Assembly: GCF_024166365.1 (NCBI RefSeq)
Contig: NC_064826.1
Coordinates: 57,925,001-57,989,000 of the forward strand
Length of the DNA: 64,000 nt
Direction of reading: 5' to 3'
Origin: Elephas maximus indicus
Taxonomy: Eukaryota; Chordata; Mammalia; Proboscidea; Elephantidae
Every line of letters begins with the position of its first letter. Within the stretch, counting starts at the first letter, position 1. Positions 23,101 through 35,100 of this stretch are shown here, piece after piece. The position numbers were made by a program, and so were the translations under genes. The notes beneath the pieces were generated by a model. It was not told the origin of the DNA, did not search any database, and saw only the letters and a list, made by a program, of their open reading frames with translations.

Positions 23101-26100
23101 GTTGAAGGACTTTTTTTTTTAAGCTATATTTCAGACCTTTATGCTAAAATGGTTTGAATTTAGGGGAAAACTTATTAAGGACATAAGTTGCCAAATTCTC
23201 CCACAAAGCTCTGGATTTTCAACTGAACTTGATTTATAAACTTTATTGCTGAATTTCTCTTTAAACATTTTTTATCGAATTCTAACACCCTCCAGATTAT
23301 CTTTCTGATAACTCAGTGATGTACATCGTCTATCTAGGCCCTATTTTCTGCCTCTAGTACATTAACAGAAACCCTGGTGGCATAGTGGTTAAGTGTTAAA
23401 CAGCTGCTAATCAAAAGGTTGGCAGTTCAGATCCACCAGGCACTCTTTGGAAACTTTATGGGGCAGTTCTAATCTGACCTATAGGGTCACTATGAGGTGG
23501 AATCAACTTGACGGCAATGGGTTTGATTTCACATTTTGTAGCACATTAACTTTCTATCACTAAAATTTGCCATGAAGATCTTCTTTGTGAACTATAAAAA
23601 AACTTTTATGTCTAGATACTAAGAGTATTAGAATTCTATTTTAAGAAATAAGAGTTTAGTTAGGTATTCCTTGAAATAGTTATATGTTTAATTTAAATAT
23701 TATTTAGGATTATTTAAGATCTTTATCCTTTTACAATTTGTCTTACTTCAGATAATTATTGGTATTGCCTTTTTGTTTAACCAGCCATTTTATGTATTTT
23801 TTTCTCTAGTCTTAAATAGGAGCCCTGATGATGCAGTGGTTAAGTGCTTGGCTGCTAACTGAAAGGTCAGCAGTTCGAATCCATCAGCTGCTCCTTGGAA
23901 ACCCCCCTATGGGGCAGTTCTACTCTGTCCCATAGGGTCACTGTCGGTCAGAATTGACTGAATGGTAGTGGGTTTGGTTTTTTGGTTTTTATCTGAAGTG
24001 TACACATCTGACAAACTCAACTACTGAGAGCACAGTAGTGAATTCTGAAATAATGGGGAAATACCTTTAAATAGTGGCAAGGAAAATAGCAGTTATAGAT
24101 AGTATCTCAAAATGAAAAGAAACAGCTGCAAACATCAATTAATAATCGGAATGTGGAATGTACGAAGCATGAATTTAGGAAGATTGGAAATTGTCAGAAA
24201 TGAAGTGGAACATACACACGTCGATATCCTAGGTGTTAGCAAGCTGAAATGGACTGGTATTGGACATTTTGAATCAGACAATCATATAGTCTCCTATGCC
24301 AGGGAAGACATATTAAAGAGGAATGGAGTTGCATTCACTGTCAAAAAGAAAATTTCAAATCTATTCTGAACTACAACGCTGTCAGTGATAGAATAATGTC
24401 CATACACCTACAAGGAAGACCAGTTAATACGACTCTTATTCAAATTTACCCATTAAGCCCGAAGATGAAGAAGTTGAAGATTTTACCAACTTCTGCAGTC
24501 TAAAGGTGGTTGAACATGCAGTCAGGTTACATTGATAATTACTGTTGATTGAAATGCGAAAGCTGGAAACGAAGAAGGATCTGTAGATGGAAAATATGGC
24601 CTTAGTGATAGAAATGGTGACAGAGATCGCATGATAGAATTTTGCAAGTCTAATGACTTCTTCATTGCAAATACCTTTTTTCAACAACATGAACAGCGAC
24701 TGTACCTGGGGACGTCAGCAGATGGAGTACACAGGAATCAAATTGACTACATCTGTAGAAAGAGATGATGGAAAAGCTCAATATCAGTCAGAACAAGACC
24801 ATCATTGCTCATATGCAAATTCAAGTTGACGTTAAAGAAAATTAGAACAGGTTCATGAGAGCCAAAGTACAGCCTTGAGTATAAAACCCACTGCCATCGA
24901 TTCGATTCCAACTCATAGCGACGCTTTAGGACAGAGTAGAACTGCCCCATAGAGTTTCCAAGGAGTGCCTGGTGGATTTGAACTGCTGACCTCTTGGTTA
25001 GCAGCTGTAGCACTTAACCACTACGCCACCAGGGTTTCCTGCCTTGAGTATATCCCACCTCAATTTAGAGACCATCACAAGAATAGATTTAACACATTGA
25101 ACACTAGTAACTGAAGACCAGACAAGTGGTGGAATGACATCAAGGATGTCATACGTGAAGAAAGGAAGAGGTCATTAAAAAGACAGGAAAGGAAAAAAAG
25201 ACCAAAATGGAGGTCAGAAAGGACTCTTAAAGTTGCTCTTGAACTTGGAGTGGATAAGCAAAAGGAAGAAACGATGAAGTGGAAGAACTGAAGAGAAGAT
25301 TTCAAAGGGCGCCTGGAGAAAACAAAGTAAAGTATTATAGTGAAATTTACAAAGACCTGGAGTTAGAAAACCAAAAGGGAAGAACAACCTCAGCATTTCT
25401 CAAGCTGAAAGAACTGAAGAAAAAATTCAAGCCTCAAGTTGTAATATTGAAGCATTCTACAGGGAAAAAATTAAATGATGCAGAAACCATCAAAAGAAGA
25501 GGGAAGGAGTACCCAGAGTTATTGTAACAATGTCAGATGGATCTTGGCTGAAAGGAGAGAATGCCAGAAGTTTACCCGTGATTTATTGACTGTGCAAAGG
25601 TATTTGGCTGTGTGGATCATCATAACAAAGTATGGACAGCATTGTGAAGAATGGAAATTCAAGAACACTTAATTGTGTTCATGCAGAACCTGTTCATAGA
25701 TCAAGAGGCAGTTTGAACGGAACAAGGGAGTAGTGCATGGTTTAAAGTCAGGAAAGTGTGTATCAGGGTTGTATCCTTTCACCGTTTTTACACAATCTTG
25801 TTACCTTAATATTTACCCCTATTTTTTAAGTTTAAATCATATTTTTTAAATATCACCTTGACTTCCTCTTCATATGGAAGATTTATGACTACATTTTTTA
25901 AACCTTCTTTTTTGATTTAATGTTGTCATCTTTTACATAATGACATCCCTGTTTCCCTGTTTGGAGCATTTTAGCCTTGATTTCTCTGATTTCCCTATCT
26001 GGTTGACCTATGGTTGCTCTATCCTGTGTTCTAGTCTTGGGTTGTTATCTGATGTTAATGCTTTTCTAACAGGAGGACTCCCTTTAGTATTTCTTGTAAT

Positions 26101-29100
26101 TCTGATTTGGTTTTTGCAAATTCTCTAAAACTTCTGTTTATCTAGAAATATTCCTAATTTCGCCTTCATATTTGAGAGGCAATTTTGCTGGATATGTAAT
26201 TCTTGGCTGGCAATTTTTTTCCTTCAAGGCTTTATATATGTCATCCCATTGCCTTCTTACCTGCATGGTTCCTGCTGAGTAGTCTGAACTTAGTCTTATT
26301 GACTCTCCTTTGTAGGTGACTTTTCGTTTATCCGTAGCTGCTCTTAAAGCTCTTTATCTTTGGTTTCGGCAAGTTCGGTTATACTATGTCTTGGTGACTT
26401 TCTTTTGAGATCCACCTTTTGTGGGGTTTGATGAGCATCTTGGATAGATATCTTCACATCTTTCGTGATATCAGGGAAGCTTTCTGTGAACAGATCTTCA
26501 ACAGTTCTGTCTGTATTTTCTGTTATCCCTCCCTGTTCTGGTTCTCCAGTCACTCATAGGTTATTTCCCTTGATAAAATCCCAGCATAATTCTTACTGTT
26601 TCTTCATTTTTTGAAATTGTTTTATCTGATTTTATTCAAATATGTTGGTATCAAATGCTTTATCTTCAATCTCAGTAATTCTGACTTCCACTATCAATTC
26701 CGTTCCTATGACTTTCTATCAAGTTGTCTAATTCTGAAATTTGATTGTTAATCTTCTGAATTTCTGTTTGCTGTCTCTCTCTGGATTCTTCCAGCCTATT
26801 AAATTTGTCATCATGTTCTTCTCTAATCTTAAGTTCCTCTAATGCTATGTTTATGTATTCCTTGGCTCATTTTGCATTTTGTCTGATGTCCTTCCTGATC
26901 TCTTGAAGACTTCTGTATCTTAATTTTTTTGTATTCTACCTCTGGTATGGAAACCCTGGTGGTGTAGTGGTTAAGTGCTATAGCTGCTAACCCAAGGGTC
27001 GGCAGTTCAAATCTGCCAGGCACTGCTTGGAAACTTTATGGGGCAGTTCTGGTCCATCCTATAGGGTCACTATGAGTCGGAATTGACACAACGGCACTGG
27101 GTTTGGTTTTTTGTTTACCTCTGGTAGTTTCAGGAAGTTCTCTTCATCTGGAGGGTTTCTTCATTCTTTGTTTCAGGAGCTTGCTGAAGCCATCATGGTC
27201 TGCCACTTTATGTGATTTGATATTGACTGTTGTCTCTGAGCCATCAAGAAGTTACTGTATTCATTTATTCTGTTTGCTTACTGTGTCCTAGCTTCTTGTT
27301 TTGTTTTGATATGCCCAGATAGGCTGTTTGAGTGAGCTGTTTTTTTGATTATTGGTGCCTTTGAAGCTCTAATGTCCTGTCACCAGGTTGTTGGAGCTCT
27401 TACTAGGTATATGAGCCCAGGAGTCCGTTTACTTTCCTTGTATGGATTCAGCTCAGGTATCCAGGTAGTCAGTTACCAAGTGTGTGGTACAAGCTTTCAC
27501 CTACACTCCTAGACGAGTAGGGGTGATGGGTGTAGGCACAGGTATCTAGCTGTGGTACGAGGTTACGTGCTGAGCAAGGCAGGGGACTGACAACTGCCCG
27601 AGTGTCTGTGAGGAAAGTATCCCTGTTACTTAGAGCACCTAGGTGGGTGGGTTTTGCAGCCGGACTATGGGTACCCAGTGTTGTTGGCTATAAGTACTGG
27701 GAGGCACCACTTATCCTTGGACCCCTGTCGAGGGTGGCTAGATGGCATGGGTGAAGCCACCAGTCCTCAGACCCCTGATGTGGGTAAGTGAAGACTCTGC
27801 CTAATAGGCAGGGTGGTGTCGAACGTCATGAACCTGCCTCTCCACCATATAGCTGAAACAGTTGAAGTTAGACTTCAGGTATATACCTTGTCGTATTGTG
27901 CTAATGAGGGCCTACGCTACTGAAATGGGCCCACAAAGGTCTATGCAGGGATGAAAGTCATTCAAAGTCCGTGGACCGCTTATGCCTGTGCCTAGGCAAA
28001 GGAGCTGTTTCTGATCTGAGTTCCCGGCTTAGGGGAGCTGTCAGATTTTTTTTTTTGCCCGTTTGTTTGTTCCTTCTCCAAGGCCAGGAGGATGGCTCAG
28101 GGCACGCAACAGGTCCTACTTCCAGCCCAAGGAAAGCAGCTATCATTGAAGCTTGCTCGGACCCGGTGCAGAGCAGGGAGGGATCAGTTAAACAGGAGAG
28201 AGCTTTTTCCCAGAGGGGTGTTTTGTGGGTTCACACGGTAGATTAGATGCTAGTACTTATCTTTTGCCGAGAGCGCCGTTTTTCACTGATGCCGGAGGCA
28301 TGAGTGAACTTTTCGTTGCTTGATCTCTCCCGATGTGGAAAATGTGTTCCAAATGCCAGTTTTTGCTTCAAGGCGCTTGCGCCGGTGGAATCAGCCTGTG
28401 GGGTGCAGGTTCTCGCCGGGTCAGGTCTGGCAACTTCTCACTGCTTCTGAACTGTCTCTTCTGCTCCCTGCCACTCAGTCTGATACCTCAACTTTGCCTT
28501 TGATGTTCAGGGCTCCTAGATTGTCATATATAATCAATTCACTTGTTTTGGGTCTTTGTTGTAAGAGGGACCACTGGAAGTGTCTCTCCATTCACCATAC
28601 TTACACAGTCTACATGCTGAGTAAGTAATTCGAGAAACTGGAGTATATGAAGAAGAATGGGGCATCAGGATTGGAGGAAGAGTTATCAACAACCTGCATT
28701 ATGCAGATGACACAACTTTGTTTGCTGAAAGTCAAGAGGACTTGAACCATTTACTGATGAAGATCAAAGACTACAGTCTTCAGTATGGATTGCACTTGAA
28801 AAGAAAACAGAATCTTCACAACTGGACCAAAAAGCCACATCATGATAAACAGAGAAAAGATTGAAGTTGTAAAAGATTTCGTTTTACTTGGATCCAGAGT
28901 CAAAACTCTTGGAAGCAGCAGTGAAGAAATCAAGGGACATGTTGCTTTGGGCAAATCTGATGCAAAGGACCTCTTTAAAGTGTTTAAAAGCAGAGATGTC
29001 ACTTAAGGCCTAAGGTGTGCCTGACCTAAGTCATGGTGTTTTCATATGCATGTGAAAGCTGGACAGTGAGTAAGCAAGGCCAAAGAAGAGTTGACGGCTT

Positions 29101-32100
29101 TGAACTATGCTATTGGCAAAAAATATTGAATATACCATTGACTGCCCATAGAATGAACAGATCCATCTTGGAAGAAGTACAGCCACAGTGCTCCTTAGAA
29201 GCAAGGATGGCAAGACTTAATCTCGTGTACTTTGGATGTATTATCAGGAGGGATTGGAGAAGGACATCATGCTTGGTAGAGTGTCAGTGAGAAAAAAGAA
29301 GACCATTAACAAGCTGGATTGACACAGTAGCTGCAGTACTGGGCTCAATTCAAGCATAACAACAATTGGGAGAATGGCACAGAATCGGGCAGTGTTTCCT
29401 TCTGTTGTACATGAGGTTGCTGTGAGTCAGAACTTCCTGGAGGGAACCTAACAGCAACAATAAATAGTACCGGAGAAGGACTTGAAACCAACCACATGTA
29501 GGTTCATTATTTAAACAGTTTTGTCTAAATACTCAAGTGGGATCTAGAACCTTTACAAGTGAGCACAAGAGAGCAAAGTATAAATTGGACAGTACACATG
29601 GGGTCACCATGAGTCAGAATCAATCGAGGGCAACTAACACCACCACCACCACACTGGTAGCCTGTGGATGTGTTCGGTTTTCACACTGTTGTGGTGGTAC
29701 CCAAACCAAACCAAACCAAACCCACTGGTGTGGAGTTGGTTCTGACTCATAGCAACCCTGTAGGATAGAGTAGAACTGCCCTGTAGGTTCTCCACAGAGC
29801 AGCTGGTGGAAACCTTTTGGTTAGCAGTCTGAGGTCTTAACCACTGCACTACCAAGTGGTGGTAGAGGTATTTTAATTTTAATTACGGACCAGGAGATTG
29901 GGGTTCCCTTGAAAAACTAGAATCTCTGGCAGTATATGAAAATTAAGAAAGTATTTGGTGTATAAATTGTTTGACTTATTTATATTCTTGCCTGGCCCTT
30001 GTATGCATTTGAGTTTGCAGCACTCAGAAGAAATAAATGTGGATACATATTTGCTGGTCAAGTGAAAAAGAATGTTGCTCAGAAAAAAAGGAAGTGGTGA
30101 TTTGCACTTAAATAGGGGACTGTTAGTCTCAGCAGCAATATCTGTTCAGTGCTTACACGAAGTTAATTTATTATACAATTTGTTTCATTTTATTTTTCCT
30201 ATTTATATTGTGATATTACAGAGACATTGGATACAGCTGTTTAAAATATTTTTAGAAGTCTTTGGTTTATTTACATAGTTAACTCTTAATAGTATTTACT
30301 TCTACTTAAATTTAATTTTCCCTGTCCCGGATGACAGTGATCTTCAACAGCATTGACGTTAGTACGTGAGTATAAATTCAGACATTTGAACAGTGATTTT
30401 CAGACGTTTTAGTAGGGAAATTCTGTTCAAACAATTTTACAATGATAAGGGCAAAGATTCTCTCTGGCACATGTTAGAGTTAATGACTTATAGTTGTGTT
30501 ATACACTATGGTATAATCATATACCATATGGTATAACCACATGTAGCTATTTCAGTTTATTTAACTACATTAAATTAATTATGATTAAATACAATTTAAA
30601 ATTCAGTTACTCACTAACCACGTAACAGCTGCTTAGTAGCCACATGGGACAGGTTGCTACTATATTGGTGTGGTTAAAGAACATTTCTGTTATTGTATAA
30701 AGTGCTGCTTCAGGTATACATGTGAGTCAGAACAACTATGTTCAAATTCTGTTACTTACTATTGTAGCTAATCACTTAATTTGTCTCTGCCTCAGTTTTC
30801 TGCAAAATGAGGATATTATTGGTACCATTGGGTTGTTAAATGGATTAAATTAATTAGAATATATGAAGCACTTAAAAATAGTGTCTAGCACATGCTGTTG
30901 TGTAGTTAGAACTTCCATTGCTCTTCTTCAGCACTTGAGGTTTGGAAGAACACAGTATAAAAATCACCAATTTACAAGATAGTCAAATTCTTTGAAATTT
31001 TACATTGTGCCTAGCATATGAAGCAATTTATGGTTTTTATCCTAAAAATACTTTTCTCTAGCGAGTTGAAGAATTTCTGAGCAAAGACATCAGTTATCTC
31101 ATTTCAAATAAAAAGGAAGCTAAATTTGCACAAACCTTGAGCCGAATTTCCCCTGTACCAAGTCCAGAATCTGCGTATAATGCAGAAACCACTTCACCTC
31201 ATCCCAGCCATGATGGAAGCTCATTTAAATCTCCAGACTCAGTAAGTATCTTAAATATGCTTTGAGATTCTCACAAAGACTATAACTTGAGGATGTCTTG
31301 ATTTTCAAGAGCAGGCTAGCAGCAGAGTTCGTTTAGGGAGAATAATACCTATATCGTGTATGGTTTTCCAGTCATTAATAAAGTTGGAATCCTACAGAAA
31401 GGTAAATATTTCCTAATATTACTTGTGTAGTCATACCCTGTAGGTACTTAGGGATGTCTTTAATTTTTAGAGTAAGTTACAGCAGGTCACTGTTTAAAGA
31501 GGGGTCATTGTTTTCAGAGGAAGAGCAAGTAAACTGTTGCCTACAGGCCAAATCTAGCCCACTTGTACAGCCTGCAAGCTAAGCATGATTTTACATTTTC
31601 AGTGGTTGGAGGGAAAAAAAAAAAATCAAACCAAGAATATTTTGTGACGTGGAAATTATATGAAATTCAAATTTCATTGTCCATAAGTAAAGTCCTGTTA
31701 GAACACTACCACATCTATTCATTTGTATGTTGTCTGTGGCTACTACAGAGGTAGAATTAAATAGTTGCTACAGAGACTATATGGCCTACAAAACCTATTT
31801 TATAGACAATGTTTGTCAACCCCTGTTTCAAAATGATTGACACTATATCCCTTCCACTCGATTGCCAATACATGGGAAGCTACATGGAAGGATAAATTAA
31901 ATCTTGATTCAGTTGGGTGTGTGGAGGGAGAGAGATTGAGATAAAATGTTTATTAATTTATGTCCTCTTTAGATTGAAATGTAATGGTCATTTTAAAGTA
32001 TTGTCCTCAACTTATATATTACAGCCATTTGGGAAGAGGGAAAATGAGAAGGAAACGTGGAAGAAATGAGTTACATAAATGAAAGCACTTTAAAAAAGGA

Positions 32101-35100
32101 AAATACGTAATAGAAAGAAAGGAAAAAAGTCAAAGAAGTGGAAAAGACCACACAGTCTTTCAGTGAATGTTTTCTGGAGCAAAAAGGCTATCCACCAGTG
32201 ATTAGTTTCAAATTCATTGTTGTTCATAGCCTTTCAACTTTTTTCTAGTGTTTTATTTAAAAAGCACAATACCATGTAAAAACAGTATATATAAAGTTTA
32301 GCTGTTCACATTCTTAAATCTTCAGTTTGGTAGTAGACTAAAATGTTAAGCTATTTATAGGTACAAAATTCCAGTAGAACCTTGCTACTTTATTTTTGTG
32401 TAGAATAGAATTTGCTATCAAATTAATCTCATGGGGTTCATTCTATTGAGTTTAGTTGCACAACTAAAAAACCATGAAACAAGCTTTTTAATAGTAGATC
32501 TCAAAGAAATCACTTGTCTCTATATACTTAATGTATTGATAGCCATTAAGAGTTATAGAAATAAGATGTATCTATTTACTTTAGCTATTTTATCTTTCTA
32601 ATCTGTTCTCCAGTGAAGTACTGTTATAACTTTTTCTTTTTTAAATTTTTTTGGTCTTTTTATAGGTGTGTTTAAGCAGAGGAAAATTACTAGTTGAAAA
32701 AGCTATCAAGGACCATGTAAGTTGGAACTTTAAAATTCACACTGTATATTCTGCTATTAAAAACTGAAGTACAAATTAGAGATGCTTTTGAAAACTTTCA
32801 TTCCTCATTTTTATCGGAAAAGCCTAAACTTTTCCTGAAGAAACATCTCCATCTTGTGGCCTTTTAAAGTATTACCAAAGACAATTGAAGCTTGTTGCAT
32901 TTTTGTATTTTTAAATGAAATAATTTCTTTTTAAAATTTGCCCTGTGATGAGCATTAAATTGTCAAGAACTTGAGTCTAGTAAGCAGGATTGATTTTAGA
33001 AATTCTAAAAGAAAAAATTTAATGTCCTCCTTGCTATTGTAACTCTGTAGGGTCTATTCTGAATAACAGCCTCTGTGACATTAAGAATCAAATAATTGAG
33101 GTTGATTTTTAAATTTTATCTCATTTAAAATAGTGATTTTCTATAAAAACTATCAAACTTTATTTTTTTTATAGGATTTTATTCCTTCAAATAGTATATT
33201 ATCAAATGCCTTATCCTGGGGAGTGAAAATTCTGCATATTGATGGTAAAGATTTTATAATTTTTTTTTTACAATATTTTTTATAAGTACTGTTGTAGGTT
33301 GATTTGTGTCCCCCAAAAACTATGTGTCAACTTGGTTAGGCCGTGATTCCCAGTATTGTGTGGTTGTCCTCCATTTTGTGATTGTAATTTTATGTTAAAG
33401 ATGATTAGAGTGGGATTTTAACACCCTTACTAAGGTCACATCCCTGATCCAATGTAAAGAGAGTTTCCCTGGGATGTGGGCTGCACCACCTTTTATCTTA
33501 CAAGAGGTAAAAGGGAAGGCAGCAGAGTGGGGGATGTCATACCACCAAGAGAGCAGCCCTAGGAGCAGAGCACGTCATCTGATTTACTACAACTATAATA
33601 AATAAAAATAGTGCTTAACTCCTTCTTTTTTTTTAATAAAGATATTAGATACTACATGGAACAAAAGAAAAAAGAGTTGTATTTACTAAAGAAGTCAAGC
33701 ACTTCCGTGAGAGATGTGGTATGTCTTTCTTTAATTTTTAAACTAATTTTAAAAAGTATCTAAAATAGTTATAAGGCTATTTTTTTTTTTGAAGTGAGTA
33801 AAATATTAATTTTAAATAGATTGTGAAAGGCTATGTATGCATATTGTAAATTCCATAGCAACTGCTAAGCAAAACATATCAATCAAACAAAAAAATAGGG
33901 GTAAAGAGCCAATAGATAAATTTTCAAATAATCCAAAAAAAGCCAGGAAAGGGGGAAATGGAGGAATAAAAAACAGAGGGCATCAACAGAAATTTAATAG
34001 TAAATTGGCAGGTCTAAAGCCAACCATTTTAACAGTTGCATTAAGTATAAAGCAATTAAACATACCAATGAAAAGAGATTGCCAAACTTAAAAAAAGACA
34101 AATACTATACAAGAAACTCATTTTAATGTAAAGACTAAATATGTTAAAGGTAGAAGGATATAAAAAGATAAAGTATGCAAACACCAATCAAAAGAAAGCT
34201 GGACTGTCTATATTAATATCAGACAAAGGAGATTTCAGAATAAGGAATATTACCAGGGACTGAGAGGGGCCTTAGGAAACCCTGGTGGCATAGTGGTTAA
34301 GAGCTATGGTTGCTAACAAAAAGGTCGGCAGTTCAAATCCACCAGGCACTCCTTGGAGACTATATGGGGCAGTTCTACTCTGTCCTACAGGGTCACTGTG
34401 AGTCTGAATCGACTTGACGGCAACGGGTTTGGTTTTTGGGGGTTGGAGAGGGACCTTACACGATGATAAGAGTCAATTTACCAAGAAGATAAAAGAATAC
34501 TAAATGTGTACACACCTGATAGCAAGCTTCAAAATACATGAATCAAAAACTGATAAAACTGAAAGGAAAAGGAGAGAAATCACAACTATGTACACATATA
34601 TATGTATGTATGTATATGTATATGTATTTATGATAGTTTAATTTCTTTGGTTGAGTTGATTTTTAAAAACAAATGTTTTTTTCCATAAAACTTAAGTAAT
34701 CTGTGCTTATATAGCATTTTTTCTATAAAATTGTTTTTATCTTGAGGATATTGAAATTGCAGTTGCTGTTAGACATTATACTTTCAAACCAAGTATGTTC
34801 ACTAAATCTTTATTTTTGCTTTTTGTTTAAAGGGGAAAAGAGTCTGTACTCAGAAAACAAAAAGTAAGTATTTTGATAGCCTTAAACATGTTTGGTTTGC
34901 TTTTAGAAAATAGAACAAATCCTATAAATCATAAAAAATCCTGTAAAGAAACCTTGTAAGTGATTTATTCAGAGGTTCTTAACCTTCTTCTGTAACATGG
35001 ATGACCCCTGTGGCAGTCAGGTGAAGTTTGTGGACCCCTCCTCAGAATAAGGTTTTAAAAAGCATACAGGAAAATCACTGAATTACCAAGAAAACCAATT

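Larger units (their letters stand above)
24105..29465 (+). mobile_element. RTE LINE, nearly full length but split by an L1 and a SINE
   Basis: The 5' part encodes AP-endonuclease pieces (GMWNVRSMNLGRLEIVRNEV, ILGVSKLKWTGIGHFESDNH). RT-linker and RT pieces follow, and after the interruption the C-terminal region and 3' end (up to about 29465). An antisense AfroSINE sits at 24887-25041, an internal stretch is deleted near 25525, and an L1-like block occupies about 25795-28585. Many stops. It lies in DBF4 intron 2, same strand as the gene. Confidence 0.88.

Noticed and set aside
28320..28628. 102-codon ORF possibly a host exon
   Set aside because: It spans the 5' end of the L1-like element and its junction with the RTE; no conserved protein was recognised.
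33837..34091. 84-codon ORF in DBF4 intron 6 as an alternative exon
   Set aside because: The surrounding sequence is an old L1 ORF2-region fragment, and there is no matching splice frame.
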